Source: Marinospirillum celere (GTDB taxonomy: Bacteria > Pseudomonadota > Gammaproteobacteria > Pseudomonadales > Halomonadaceae). From it: 64,000 bases of DNA. The notes below the pieces were generated by a model that did no database searches, was not told where the DNA came from, and saw nothing but the letters and a program-made list of their open reading frames with translations. The DNA is taken from the NCBI RefSeq assembly GCF_900112235.1, contig NZ_FOLH01000007.1, positions 45,504 through 109,503 of the forward strand. The letters are read 5' to 3'. This document shows, in pieces, positions 44,346-53,827 of this stretch (the first letter of the stretch is position 1; each line of letters begins with the position of its first letter). The position numbers and the translations under genes were made by a program.

Positions 44346-44813
44346 ATGCTAAGAAATTTGCTGCTACTGGTCTGCTTGAGTGCACCCCAAGTAGCAGCAA
44401 ATGATTATTGGCTGGTTATAAATCCGGATGCTTCGGCTTTACAAAAACGTATTGCCCTGCATGAAGGTGATGGCTGGTGCCTTCATTGGCAGCACTCAGT
44501 AGCTGGTTTTACCGTTAAAGATTGCTTCCGTATTGATGCAGGACGCCTGTTACTTGAATCCAGTCATCAGCCTGACTTTGCAGCAGGACTGGGCCATATT
44601 GAAGGTCGAGGTGTACAGGTTAGTGATGGTCGTGGAGGCTACTGGATTCGCGATATCAACAGTCCTTTGCCTCACAACTCTATGCGCCTTAGAGTTGGCT
44701 CGAAGGAAGTTAATCACCGCTTGGTTTTTGATGATCTGAATAAAATCTCCCTGAGTGAACCCTTTGCCAATCAGGGAATTGAACTATATTTGCAGCCTAG
44801 AACAGAGAATTAA
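44346..44813 (+). CDS. DUF1850 protein of TAXI operon
   Basis: 155 aa with a signal peptide ending near PQVAAND. The family core is seen: WCLHWQHSVAGFTVKDCFRI near 43-62 and LPHNSMRLRVG near 107. The two Cys flanking the core may form a disulfide. DUF1850 genes typically lie between the TAXI binding protein and the fused permease, as here, with 3-bp and 1-bp gaps. The role is unknown; perhaps assembly or substrate delivery. Confidence 0.8.
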   Translation: MLRNLLLLVCLSAPQVAANDYWLVINPDASALQKRIALHEGDGWCLHWQHSVAGFTVKDCFRIDAGRLLLESSHQPDFAAGLGHIEGRGVQVSDGRGGYWIRDINSPLPHNSMRLRVGSKEVNHRLVFDDLNKISLSEPFANQGIELYLQPRTEN

Positions 44814-44814
44814 A

Positions 44815-46827
44815 ATGTCGGAAAAGCAGATCGTGGATGAATCGGTAGCCATTAAGCTCGACCGTTCAGGCCCTCGTTTAGCTGTCTTAGTAACCATCGT
44901 TTTGGCGATCAGTCTGTCGCTCTTCCAGCTGTATACTGCCGGTATTGATCCCCTGGGGCTTTTTTATCAACGCAGCATCCACCTTGCTGCGGTTATGATG
45001 CTGGCGTTTCTGATTTTTCCGCCTTTTAAAAATGTTCAACGAGGTTGGCTTCTGTGGAGCCTGGACCTGTTGTTCTTTTTTGCAGCAGCCTATTCCGGTT
45101 TTTATCTTGTTTACAATCTGGACGATATCTTTGCACGTGCAGGCTTTTGGTCAGATAAAGATGTCTGGATGGGTGTGATGACGACACTGGTGTTGCTGGA
45201 AGCAAGCCGTAGAGCTGTGGGGTTAGGGTTGACCCTGATCGGAGCCATTGCTCTGCTCTATGCTTTTGCAGGACCAAGAGGCGAGCTACCCTGGCTTGGT
45301 GAATGGCTGCCTGGCCTCTTAAGTCACCGGGGTTATAGCCTTGATCGGGTAGCTGCTCAGATGTATTTGGGGCAGGAAGGTATTTTCGGTATTCCTCTGG
45401 GCGTTGCAGCGACCTTTGTTTTCATTTTTGTTCTTTTTGGTGCCATGCTGGAAGTCACCGGTGCGGGACGTTTCTTTATTGATCTGGCTTTTTCGGCGAC
45501 AGGCCGCCAGCGGGGTGGACCTGCCAAGGCTGCGGTTATCGCTTCCGCCAGCATGGGTTCCATCTCGGGAAGTTCTATTGCCAATGTGGTGACCAGTGGC
45601 GCCTTTACCATACCGCTGATGAAAAAACTGGGCTATAAGCCTGCTCAGGCCGGTGGCGTAGAAGCGGCTGCCAGTACCGGCGGGCAGATAATGCCACCCT
45701 TGATGGGTGCCGGTGCTTTTTTGATTGCTGAATACACCCGTCTTCCCTATTTGGAAATTATTAAGGTTAGTGTTTTTCCAGCGCTTCTTTACTTTGCAAC
45801 CGTCTATCTTTTTGTTCACCTGATTGCGATCAAAAGGGGTATGCATGGCTTGCCTTCCAGCGAGCTGCCTCAGCTCAAAGATGTGCTGGCGCGAGGTTGG
45901 TATTTCCTCTTGCCGCTCTTGCTGCTGGTGTTCTTGCTGGTTAGTGGCTATTCGCCCATGCGGGTTGGCTTTTATGCAGTGGTTAGCATTATTGGCATTG
46001 CAGGCCTGAATGGTCTCTGGCAAGCCTGGCAAAGAGGTCAGAACAACAAAAACTTAACGTCAGAACTCTGGCAGGCTTCACTGGTTGGCGGTAAGAAGCT
46101 ATTGATGGGCCTGGAATTAGGGGCTCGTAATGCTGTGGCCGTCAGTATTGCCTGTGGTGTCGCGGGTATTGTAGTTGCAGTCGTTGGCTTGACTGGACTG
46201 GGCCTGAAGTTTTCATCAATGATGGTTGCTTTTTCGGGTGGCAACCTGCTTATGGCCGTCTTCTTGGTGGCGATTGCTAGCCTTATTTTGGGGCTGGGCT
46301 TACCGGTGACTGCCAGCTATATTGTGCTGATTGTTCTGGTTGGTCCTGCTTTGACGGCTGAATTTGGTCTTTCCGTACTCGTTGCTCACCTGCTGGTGTT
46401 CTGGTACTCCCAGGATTCCAATGTGACACCGCCAGTGGCTTTGGCCGCTTTTGCAGCAGCAGCGATAGCGGGCAGTAAAACTATGGAAACCAGCGTCCAG
46501 TCCTGGAAGTTTGCCAAGGGGCTCTACCTGATTCCCTTGTTTTTCGTATTCAACCCGGAGCTAATTGTTGGGGCTTCACTTGAAGTCTTGATTTGGAAAG
46601 GGGTGCTGATCAGCTTGGGTCTGGTTGCCTTTGCTTCGAGTTTGGAAGGTTACCTGTTTACCTGGATGCAGGCCTGGATGCGTGTCCTACTGATGCTGGC
46701 AACCATTCTAGTGTTCTTCCCAGATATGCTCTTAGAAGCCATAGGGCTGGCAGTCATAGTGGTCTTGCTGATCATTAACTGGCTGCAGGGTCGCTTGCTG
46801 TCTTCAACTAACTCGGCTTCAGCCTGA
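44815..46827 (+). CDS. TRAP transporter permease, fused 4TM/12TM
   Basis: 670 aa. The first four membrane helices correspond to the small DctQ part, the remaining about 12 to DctM. Signatures include GSISGSSIANVVTSGAFTIP, AASTGGQIMPPLMGAGAFL and LGLGLPVTASYIVL, and QDSNVTPPVALAAFAAAAIA. This fused form pairs with TAXI binding proteins. ATG 44815 follows the DUF1850 stop by one base; a longer in-frame start at 44755 overlaps that gene and is less likely. Sodium-driven uptake is expected. Confidence 0.92.
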   Translation: MSEKQIVDESVAIKLDRSGPRLAVLVTIVLAISLSLFQLYTAGIDPLGLFYQRSIHLAAVMMLAFLIFPPFKNVQRGWLLWSLDLLFFFAAAYSGFYLVYNLDDIFARAGFWSDKDVWMGVMTTLVLLEASRRAVGLGLTLIGAIALLYAFAGPRGELPWLGEWLPGLLSHRGYSLDRVAAQMYLGQEGIFGIPLGVAATFVFIFVLFGAMLEVTGAGRFFIDLAFSATGRQRGGPAKAAVIASASMGSISGSSIANVVTSGAFTIPLMKKLGYKPAQAGGVEAAASTGGQIMPPLMGAGAFLIAEYTRLPYLEIIKVSVFPALLYFATVYLFVHLIAIKRGMHGLPSSELPQLKDVLARGWYFLLPLLLLVFLLVSGYSPMRVGFYAVVSIIGIAGLNGLWQAWQRGQNNKNLTSELWQASLVGGKKLLMGLELGARNAVAVSIACGVAGIVVAVVGLTGLGLKFSSMMVAFSGGNLLMAVFLVAIASLILGLGLPVTASYIVLIVLVGPALTAEFGLSVLVAHLLVFWYSQDSNVTPPVALAAFAAAAIAGSKTMETSVQSWKFAKGLYLIPLFFVFNPELIVGASLEVLIWKGVLISLGLVAFASSLEGYLFTWMQAWMRVLLMLATILVFFPDMLLEAIGLAVIVVLLIINWLQGRLLSSTNSASA

Positions 46828-46845
46828 AAGCTTGGCTTTCAGGCT
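46821..46845. terminator. Bidirectional hairpin containing both stop codons
   Basis: AGCCTGAAAG (46821-46830) and CTTTCAGGCT (46836-46845) are perfect 10-bp arms around a 5-nt loop. The permease stop (46825-46827) is in the left arm and the stop of the convergent gene (46839-46841) in the right arm. No long T-run follows on either strand, so termination may be partial. Confidence 0.6.
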
Positions 46846-47393
46846 GATTGCCTGGGGTTGGAGTCGGAGGTTTCAGCCAGGTTGTCTTCTCTGCGAATTA
46901 GGAGCATTTTGTTGACGCCCTCTTCCAGTGCCAGGTCGATATCAAAAAGTGGGAAAGAGGGTTTAAGGTCGAGCAAGATTTGATGCACTTCAGCGCCTTC
47001 CTGGTAGGTGCCTATAGGCAACTTGACCTGGCGCTTGAGTTTGCCGCTGCGGGTTGCGGGTAGCTTGTGAATTGTGGTCCAGGCAGTCGCAAAGCGTTTT
47101 TCATCTTCCCGCAGTGGCAACTCAATACTTTTTAGGTGACGCAGAGCCAGATCCATTGTTAAGCCGGATATCAAATGGCCTGTCAGGTGAAGCAAGCCCT
47201 CATCTCTTAATAGCTCGGCTAAGCCTTCGAGATCGTTTTCATCTTTAAGCTTTTGTTCTTGTACCAGGGCGCGAATCTGTTTGGTATCGCCCCAAACATG
47301 GTTTTGTTCAAAGTCCATGACTTCCAATTTGGCTTTGAAAAAATCATCAAACCCAGAGTAGTAGCCAAGCGTCATATATTGGCGTGCCATCAT
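46839..47393 (-). CDS. Hypothetical protein, 184 aa
   Basis: Not recognised. Starting at ATG 47393 (AAGGAG 5 nt upstream; ATG 47390 also possible) it codes for a soluble mixed alpha/beta protein with no signal or membrane segment. Leu-rich helices near residues 45-85, a basic stretch SGKLKRQVKLP, and an acidic tail. A longer in-frame start at 47483 lacks a ribosome site. It sits between a TRAP operon and a GntR-type regulator and is divergent from the latter. Confidence 0.65.
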   Translation of the reverse strand: MMARQYMTLGYYSGFDDFFKAKLEVMDFEQNHVWGDTKQIRALVQEQKLKDENDLEGLAELLRDEGLLHLTGHLISGLTMDLALRHLKSIELPLREDEKRFATAWTTIHKLPATRSGKLKRQVKLPIGTYQEGAEVHQILLDLKPSFPLFDIDLALEEGVNKMLLIRREDNLAETSDSNPRQSA

Positions 47394-47534
47394 TAGTCTC
47401 CTTAAAAAAACAAAACTAATCCATGTATGCCAGGGAATCAAGAAATCTAAGAACAACTTTAGTCGCCAGGTGATCTTCAGCAATCTCTTCTATTTATCGC
47501 TATAATTGTCCCTTTGGTCAGCGGGTAGGTATTC

Positions 47535-48323
47535 ATGAACACAGAGTTTGAAGGCTTGTCGTCACCCCGTAAAATGAAACGCTCTGACCAAATCGTCGAA
47601 GCGGTCAAGCGCTGGGTAGTAGTCAAGGATATTCAGCCGGGTGATCGTCTGCCCAATGAAAAAGCGCTTATGGAGCTTTTTGAATGCTCAAAAGGGACGG
47701 TTCGTGAAGCCCTTAAATCGCTGGAAGTGCAGGGGCTGATTCGTTTGAAAACGGGTCCTAAAGGCGGAGCGGTTTTGGCCAGTGTGCCCTATCCCTTGGC
47801 TTCCCAATTGTTACGCAATTACCTGCATTTTCATTACCCAACAGGCCCGGATATCTATCGGTTGCGCAAATTGGTGGAGCCTGAATTGGCTGCCTTGGTC
47901 GTGGGCCGTTTGACCGAAGAAGATCTGTCGCTGTTGGAGCAGTTGACCGAGCAGTGTGCCCAGCCACCGCAAAGCCTGGAAGAACGGCTGCAGCAGCGGA
48001 TTGCCGAGTTGGATTTTCACTCGGTGCTTGCCGAACGCTGCCCTGATCCGCTATTAGCTTTTATTGGTCGTTTTTTGAATGATTTGATCAAGGATCTGGT
48101 GATTTATCAAAAGGTACATCTGCCTGAACAGGTTGAGTTTTCCAAGGATAACCTGGAGTATCACCGTAAACTTCTGGTGGCTTTTCGGGAGGAATCCACC
48201 GAGCAGGTCAGGCAGTTGATGTACGAGCACATGTTATCAGCTGAAAAATTCAATCAAGAGCTGCAGGGTCAGTTAACCAGTGGGCTTTTAACCCAGTTGG
48301 ACTCCCTGACCAGTCAGAGTTGA
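47535..48323 (+). CDS. GntR-family regulator, FadR/FCD subfamily
   Basis: 262 aa. Winged HTH near 15-85 (IQPGDRLPNEKALMELFECSKGTVREALKSLE, signature of the GntR family, written here as its key segments), then a helical FCD domain with Asp/His metal-type ligands (ELDFHSVLAE near 156-165, LEYHRKL near 212-218). FCD regulators sense small carboxylates. The position near the TAXI operon suggests but does not prove control of that uptake. Confidence 0.85.
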   Translation: MNTEFEGLSSPRKMKRSDQIVEAVKRWVVVKDIQPGDRLPNEKALMELFECSKGTVREALKSLEVQGLIRLKTGPKGGAVLASVPYPLASQLLRNYLHFHYPTGPDIYRLRKLVEPELAALVVGRLTEEDLSLLEQLTEQCAQPPQSLEERLQQRIAELDFHSVLAERCPDPLLAFIGRFLNDLIKDLVIYQKVHLPEQVEFSKDNLEYHRKLLVAFREESTEQVRQLMYEHMLSAEKFNQELQGQLTSGLLTQLDSLTSQS

Positions 48324-48352
48324 ATCTGCTGGACGCTTTTTTCAGGCTGATA

Positions 48353-48368
48353 TAGACTAGCCGGTCTA
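48353..48368. promoter_or_regulatory. TetR-type operator upstream of the TolC-like gene
   Basis: TAGAC-TAGCCG-GTCTA: 5-bp perfect inverted arms with a 6-bp spacer, 38 bp upstream of the start codon. The same arms and spacing occur before the AcrA-like gene at 55064-55079. NemR and other TetR/AcrR repressors use TAGACC-type palindromes. No such repressor is encoded in the window. Confidence 0.6.
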
Positions 48369-48405
48369 ATCAGCCTTTTTATTCAGGAACCAGAGGGTGT
48401 ATTTC

Positions 48406-49707
48406 ATGTACCTGAGAAGAATACTAGCCGGTTTGGCGATTTTAATGTTGGCTTCAACATTGCAAGCCGCCAAATTAATGCAGGTTTACGAGGATGCTTT
48501 ACAGGAAGATGCCGAGCTGGCTATCGAAAAGGCCCGTTTGGAGCAGGCACGTGCCCAGATGAGACAGGCTGATTCTGCCCTCTTACCCAGTATTACCGCC
48601 AGTGGTGATTGGCGACGCCAGGACCCTGATGGTCAGGATGCAGATACTAACCTGGCACTGACTCTGGAAGCGCAACAAGTTCTTTTCAGTGGTCAGGCTT
48701 GGTATGGTCGGACGGCTGCGGCTCAGGCCTTTAGCGTTGCCGAAGCCCAGTATCGTGATGCTGAACAGGAATTGTTGCTGCGCGCTTCTGAAGCCTATTT
48801 TTCGGTTCTCAGGGCTGAAGATAACCTACGTACTCTGGAGGCGGAAGAAAGAGCCATCCAGCGTCAGCTTGAGCAGGTTCGAGAGCAGCATGAAGTGGGC
48901 CTTATAGCCATTACCGATGTGCTGGAAGCCCAGGCTGCTTTTGACTCGGTAAGGGCTGCGCGTATTGGTGCTGAAGGGGCCTTGATGATCAGTTATGAAG
49001 ATCTTGAGCAGTTGACCGGCCAGCGCTATGACCGGGTTGCCACCTTGAACCCAGAAATGCCAATCACTGAACCTGTACCAAGTGACCGCCAGACTTGGGT
49101 CGATGAAGCCCTGTACAATAACCTGGTTCTGCGTCAGGCTGAAGCTCAGATTCAGGCTGCCGAGCAAAGCCTCAAGGGCAACCGTGCCGGGCACTGGCCA
49201 ACGGTTGCTGCCTATGGTTCCTATTATACGGATAATTCAGAGCCCAGCGCGGTTGGTGGTCGCCCAGACTCAGTCACTGTCTTTGGTATCCGCGCTGAGG
49301 TAGAACTCTATGGTGGTGGCCGTACCAGTGCCCAGATCCGTGAAGGCAGCTTTGCACTTGAAGAGGCACGTTCAGGCGGTGATCTGGCGCGTCGCCAGAT
49401 ACTCCAGCAAACCCGTAGTCTCTTCACCCAGGTCAATACGGATGTTCTGACCGTTCAGGCTCGCCAGCAGGCAATACGTTCAGCGGAAAGTGCATTGGAA
49501 GCGACTCGTTCTGGCTACGAAGTGGGCACCCGTAACATCGTGGATGTGCTCAACGCCGAGCGTGCCCTCTGGTCAGCAATACGTGATCATGATGCTGCAC
49601 GCTATGATTATGTTGTTAACCAACTGCGTCTCAAACGGGTTGCTGGCAAGCTGACCGTTGCGGATCTGCGTGAACTGAATACCTGGCTGCAATCGACAGA
49701 GAGCTGA
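48406..49707 (+). CDS. tolC: TolC-family outer-membrane channel
   Basis: About 433 aa. Signal peptide ends near STLQA. Two OEP repeats of long helices (for example EKARLEQARAQMRQADSALL and RQAEAQIQAAEQSLKGNRAG), the family pattern LLRASEAYFSVLRAEDNL, and GTRNIVDVLNAERALW. Forms the trimeric exit duct for type I secretion or RND pumps. ATG 48406 is favoured over the in-frame GTG at 48397 by GAGGG spacing. It carries the same operator as the acrAB genes. TGA overlaps the next gene's ATG. Confidence 0.88.
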   Translation: MYLRRILAGLAILMLASTLQAAKLMQVYEDALQEDAELAIEKARLEQARAQMRQADSALLPSITASGDWRRQDPDGQDADTNLALTLEAQQVLFSGQAWYGRTAAAQAFSVAEAQYRDAEQELLLRASEAYFSVLRAEDNLRTLEAEERAIQRQLEQVREQHEVGLIAITDVLEAQAAFDSVRAARIGAEGALMISYEDLEQLTGQRYDRVATLNPEMPITEPVPSDRQTWVDEALYNNLVLRQAEAQIQAAEQSLKGNRAGHWPTVAAYGSYYTDNSEPSAVGGRPDSVTVFGIRAEVELYGGGRTSAQIREGSFALEEARSGGDLARRQILQQTRSLFTQVNTDVLTVQARQQAIRSAESALEATRSGYEVGTRNIVDVLNAERALWSAIRDHDAARYDYVVNQLRLKRVAGKLTVADLRELNTWLQSTES

Positions 49708-50624
49708 TGGCCAAAAAAAAATACCCCCCCAATACTTTGCATCCCCGCTACTGGCCAACCTGGTTGGGTATCGGGGCTTTGCATGTGTGTGCCTGGCTAC
49801 CCTGGAAAGCTAAAGTTGCTCTTGGTAAGGGTGTTGGCCACCTAGCCTTAACCTTTGCCAAAGAAAGACGCCACTTTACCGAGGTGAATGTGCGTCTGGC
49901 TTTCCCTGAGCTTTCAGAGCAAGAGCAAAAGCGCTTTGTCAGGGAAACCTTTATTGCCAATGGCCTGGGCTTTATGGAAGTGGCAACCAGCCTGGTCAGG
50001 AAAGTGGATTTCATGAAAGACAAGGTGACCTTTAAGGGTCGTGAATACATGGATGCTGCTCTGGCGGAAGGCAAGGGTGTGCTGGTTGTCGGTGCTCACT
50101 TCTCAGTGCTGGATTTTGGTGGTGCCCTGCATGGACTTTTTTATCCCGGTGATGCTATCTACAAGCCTCATAAGAACCCGGTTTTTGATCGTTTTATTCG
50201 CAAGGGCCGTGAACAGCACTTTGATTACTTGGTGCCCCAAAAGGATTTGAAAAGTCTGGTCAGACGCATTAAAAAGGGCCACGCGGTTTGGTATTCTCCG
50301 GATCAGGATTTTGGCCGCAAGGTCAGTGTTTTTGCGCCTTTTTTCGGAGTGGAAGCAGCCAGTATTACCATGACGGCCAGGATTGCACGTATGACGGGTG
50401 CTCCGGTTTTACCTTTGCGTATGCACCGTAATCCGGATAATGCCAGCTATACGCTGGAATACCTGCCGCCGCTGGCAAACTTCCCTTCCGGTGATGAGGT
50501 GGCAGATGCCACGCAAGTAAATCAGGTGATCGAAGAAATGATTCGGGTTCATCCTGAGCAGTACTTATGGATGCATCGGCGTTTTAAAACCCGACCGAAT
50601 CCTGAAGATCCCAGCTACTATTAG
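49707..50624 (+). CDS. Lipid A acyltransferase, LpxL/HtrB-like
   Basis: 305 aa, lysophospholipid acyltransferase superfamily. An N-terminal membrane-associated segment (about 20-50), the HX4D motif in GAHFSVLDFG near 131-140, and WYSPDQDFGRKVSVF near 192-206 followed by APFFGVEAASITMTA, typical of LpxL/LpxM. It adds a secondary acyl chain to Kdo2-lipid IVA at the inner membrane. An A9 tract and C7 tract lie in the first 12 codons but the frame is continuous. TGATG overlap with tolC implies coupled translation. Confidence 0.88.
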   Translation: MAKKKYPPNTLHPRYWPTWLGIGALHVCAWLPWKAKVALGKGVGHLALTFAKERRHFTEVNVRLAFPELSEQEQKRFVRETFIANGLGFMEVATSLVRKVDFMKDKVTFKGREYMDAALAEGKGVLVVGAHFSVLDFGGALHGLFYPGDAIYKPHKNPVFDRFIRKGREQHFDYLVPQKDLKSLVRRIKKGHAVWYSPDQDFGRKVSVFAPFFGVEAASITMTARIARMTGAPVLPLRMHRNPDNASYTLEYLPPLANFPSGDEVADATQVNQVIEEMIRVHPEQYLWMHRRFKTRPNPEDPSYY

Positions 50625-50631
50625 ATAGATC

Positions 50632-50671
50632 AAAAAAAGCCCGGCCACTTCAAAGGTGAGCCGGGCTTTTT
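50632..50671. terminator. Bidirectional intrinsic terminator
   Basis: GCCCGGC (50639-50645) and GCCGGGC (50660-50666) form a GC-rich stem around a 14-nt loop, with seven A before and five T after. It serves both the acyltransferase gene (plus) and the RND pump operon (minus), which converge here. Confidence 0.9.
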
Positions 50672-50683
50672 AGTGTCTTACTG

Positions 50684-53600
50684 TTAGCTGGCGCTGCGAG
50701 CGGCTTTGCGAGCAGCCTTGCGCTCTTGTTGCCAGGTGGCCAGATCATCAAACAGCTTGTACATCAGCGGCACAAAGATCAGGGCCAGGGTGCTGGCGAA
50801 GATCATGCCGCCTACCACGACGGTGCCGATTTCCTGACGGCTAGCTGCACCTGCACCTGTTGCAAAGACTAGCGGCAGGGTGCCGATGATGAAGGTCAGG
50901 GCGGTCATGATGATGGCGCGGAAACGCTGGCGGGCTGCAGTCGTGGCGGCTTCCGTTGAAGTCATTCCATTGCGGCGGTTTTGAGCCGCGAACTCAACGA
51001 TCAGGATAGCATTCTTGGCTGCCAGACCGATCAACACCAAGAGCCCGACCTGGAAGTAGATGTCGTTGGGGAAGCCTCGCATCCAGGAGAAGAAGGCGGC
51101 ACCCAGAACACCAAAGGGGACTGCTGAAGCAACGGCCAGTGGCAGTGTCCAACGCTCATACTGGGCTGCAAGAATCAGGAAGACAGCTAGCAAACCCATG
51201 GCAAAAGCAGCCACACCTGTGCCCCCGGCAACGTCCAACTGGTAGGCTTCACCGATCCAGCCGAGCAGGGTATCTCTATCCTGACTAATTTCGGCCGCAA
51301 CGGCTTCCAGGGCTTCTTTTGCTTGCGCAGAAGTATAGCCAGGTGCTGGATCAGCCATGAGTTTGGCGGCCGGATAGATATTAAAACGGTTCAAGATATC
51401 TGCACCCCGAGTCCGCTCCAGCGTGATCAGAGAACTCAGCGGAATCAGTTCGCCTGTTTGAGAGCGAACAAAAACCTTGCGCAGGTCATCTGGATGGCTG
51501 CGGAAATCGCCTTCGGACTGCATGCTGACCTGCCAAAGTCTGCCCAGATAGGAGAAATCATTGACATACATGGAACCAAAGGTGCTTTGCATAGCGGCAA
51601 AAACCTGGTCCATGGAAACGCCCAGGGCCTTGGTTTTTTCCCGATCTATTTTGGCCTCATAGCGTGGAATATTGGTATCTAGCGTGGTGCGTGCATTAAC
51701 CAATTCCGGACGCTGGTTCGCTGCTTGAGCAACACGGCCCGCTAATTCCTGAATTTCATGGATGCTGGCATCTTCACGCACCTGCAGATAGCCTTCAACA
51801 CCCCCGGTCAGAGAAAGACCCTGAATCGGTGGCGGGGTAAAAGCAAAGATATTGGCATCCTGAATTCCAAAGCCCATGCCCATAATTTGACCGGCAACGG
51901 CAGCCGCATGCTGATCGGGACGAGGGCGTTCACTCCAATCGGTCAGGTTGGCAAAACCCAAGAGGGCATTGGTTCTTAAAGAACCGGCGATGATGTCAAA
52001 GCCTGCCATGGCGGTAAATTCCTGAACCTCTGGTAGCTGCACCAATTGGGCTGCCAACTGGTCGCGCACGGCTTCGGTTCTGGGCAAGGCTGAAACGGGT
52101 GGAAGCTGGCCAACCACCAGAGCTACACCCTGATCTTCCTGAGGCACCAAACCATCGGGTAAGCGTTGAATAAAGAAGGCAGTCAGCACTAAAAAGCCAA
52201 CAAAAAGACTGACCCCTAAAACTCTTTGTCTTAGCAGGAAGCTGACAATGCCGACGAAGCCACGGGTAATCCAATCAAACCCCTTGTTGAACCACTGGAA
52301 GGGCTTGGCCAGCGTTTTCGGCTCCTTGTCGAGCAGCAGGGCACACATGGCAGGGGTCAGCGTCAGAGCGACGATGCCCGAGACCACAACCGATACGGCA
52401 ATGGTGACTGCAAACTGGCGGTAAAGCTCGCCGGTTAGGCCTTCCAGGAAGGCAACAGGAGCAAAAACCGCGACCAGGACTAGGGTGGAAGAAACCACGG
52501 CTCCGGCAACCTGTTTCATGGTTTCTATAGATGCTTCTCGCGCCTTCATCGCCTGTTCATGCATCAGGCGTTCAACGTTTTCCATAACAATAATGGCATT
52601 ATCCACCACAATACCTATGGCCAGCACCAGTCCGAAAAGGGTCAGCAGGTTGATACTGAAACCCATTAGCAGCATGCCTGCGAAGGTGCCGATCAGAGAA
52701 ACCGGAATAGCCGCTACAGGGATGAGGGTGGCCCGAATATGCTGGAGGAAAAGGAAGGTGATGGCGATGACCAAAGCAACAGCAATCAACAGGGTGATAA
52801 TGACTTCACGAATCGAAATCTGTACGAATTCAGTGGTGTCATAAGGAATGGTGTAGCTTAGGCCTTCCGGAAAACGTCCACCGATATCTTCTAGGGCCTC
52901 TCGGACCAGATCTGCAGTATCCAGTGCATTGGCACCAGGCTGAAGATAAACGGCCAAGGGCACAGCAGCTTCGCCATTATAGGTAGCAGAGAAATCATAG
53001 CGCTGGGAGCCCAACTCAACCCGAGCAACGTCACCCAGGCGTAGGGTGCCACCATCCTGGTCGGCACGCAGGATTACCTGTTCGAACTCTTCTGGGCTGG
53101 CCAGCTGCCCTGGAGCAGCCACAGTAAAGGTAAAGGCCTGATCGACAGGTGAGGGTTCAGCCCCCAGCTGACCGGCAGCAAACTGGGCGTTTTGTTCGCG
53201 CAGGGCTGCGGCTACATCGGCAGGTGTTAAATCAAACTGAGCCAATTTATCGGGGCGCAACCAGACACGCATGGCATAGTCCTGGGCACCAAAGAGGCTG
53301 GCTTCGCCAACGCCTGGCAAGCGCACCAGTTCATCAATGACATTGAGCAGCGCATAGTTACTGATGAACAGAGGGTCACGTGAGCTGTCCGGGGAGTTGA
53401 GGACAGCAACCAGGAGAATATCAGTTGAACGTGCCTGAACCCTGACTCCCAGCTCTCTGACCCTTTGTGGCATTCGGGGCAGGGCACTTTGCACCCGGTT
53501 ATTGACGTTGATCGTCGCCTGGTCCGGATCTGTACCCATTTCAAAGGTCAGGGTAATGCTTAGGCTGCCAGCATCAGTGCTGGTCGACTCCATATACAGG

Positions 53601-53824
53601 AGGTTATCAACACCATTAATTTCCTGCTCTAGAGGCGCAGCCACAGCTTGGGAAAGAACTTCAGCGCTGGCACCTGGGTAGCTGGCGGTAACCTGGATCT
53701 GCGGCGGAGCCACATTGGGGTACTGCTCAACGGGCAGTATGCGCAGAGCAGCCAGACCCGCAAGGATGATGATGATGGAGATGACCGAAGAAAAAATCGG
53801 CCGGTCAATGAAAAAACGCAGCAT
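50684..53824 (-). CDS. acrB: RND multidrug efflux pump, AcrB-like (HAE-1)
   Basis: 1046 aa, close to AcrB (1049). Twelve membrane helices and two large periplasmic loops. Seen: opening MLRFFIDRPIFSSVISIIII, TM4 LAIGIVVDNAIIVMENVERL and TM10 GLAAKNAILIVEFA. AcrB relays protons through Asp407, Asp408 and Lys940; here the first Asp and the Lys are kept, but the second Asp is Asn. This occurs in some RND proteins, so the pump need not be inactive. It is 3 bp downstream of the adaptor gene. The symbol is by family resemblance. Confidence 0.92.
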   Translation of the reverse strand: MLRFFIDRPIFSSVISIIIILAGLAALRILPVEQYPNVAPPQIQVTASYPGASAEVLSQAVAAPLEQEINGVDNLLYMESTSTDAGSLSITLTFEMGTDPDQATINVNNRVQSALPRMPQRVRELGVRVQARSTDILLVAVLNSPDSSRDPLFISNYALLNVIDELVRLPGVGEASLFGAQDYAMRVWLRPDKLAQFDLTPADVAAALREQNAQFAAGQLGAEPSPVDQAFTFTVAAPGQLASPEEFEQVILRADQDGGTLRLGDVARVELGSQRYDFSATYNGEAAVPLAVYLQPGANALDTADLVREALEDIGGRFPEGLSYTIPYDTTEFVQISIREVIITLLIAVALVIAITFLFLQHIRATLIPVAAIPVSLIGTFAGMLLMGFSINLLTLFGLVLAIGIVVDNAIIVMENVERLMHEQAMKAREASIETMKQVAGAVVSSTLVLVAVFAPVAFLEGLTGELYRQFAVTIAVSVVVSGIVALTLTPAMCALLLDKEPKTLAKPFQWFNKGFDWITRGFVGIVSFLLRQRVLGVSLFVGFLVLTAFFIQRLPDGLVPQEDQGVALVVGQLPPVSALPRTEAVRDQLAAQLVQLPEVQEFTAMAGFDIIAGSLRTNALLGFANLTDWSERPRPDQHAAAVAGQIMGMGFGIQDANIFAFTPPPIQGLSLTGGVEGYLQVREDASIHEIQELAGRVAQAANQRPELVNARTTLDTNIPRYEAKIDREKTKALGVSMDQVFAAMQSTFGSMYVNDFSYLGRLWQVSMQSEGDFRSHPDDLRKVFVRSQTGELIPLSSLITLERTRGADILNRFNIYPAAKLMADPAPGYTSAQAKEALEAVAAEISQDRDTLLGWIGEAYQLDVAGGTGVAAFAMGLLAVFLILAAQYERWTLPLAVASAVPFGVLGAAFFSWMRGFPNDIYFQVGLLVLIGLAAKNAILIVEFAAQNRRNGMTSTEAATTAARQRFRAIIMTALTFIIGTLPLVFATGAGAASRQEIGTVVVGGMIFASTLALIFVPLMYKLFDDLATWQQERKAARKAARSAS

Positions 53825-53827
53825 GGT

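Noticed and set aside
45319..46032. Long open frame (237 codons) on the minus strand inside the TRAP permease gene
   Set aside because: It is antisense to a clear membrane protein; its product is Gln/His/Asn-rich with no family features, typical of a shadow frame.
47514..47592. TTTGGTCAG and its complement flanking the start of the GntR gene as an operator
   Set aside because: The two copies are about 70 bp apart and one is inside the coding sequence, so they do not form a typical GntR palindrome.
49710..49733. A9 and C7 tracts at the start of the LpxL-like gene as a phase-variation or frameshift site
   Set aside because: The reading frame passes through both tracts intact, and one sequence cannot show length variation.
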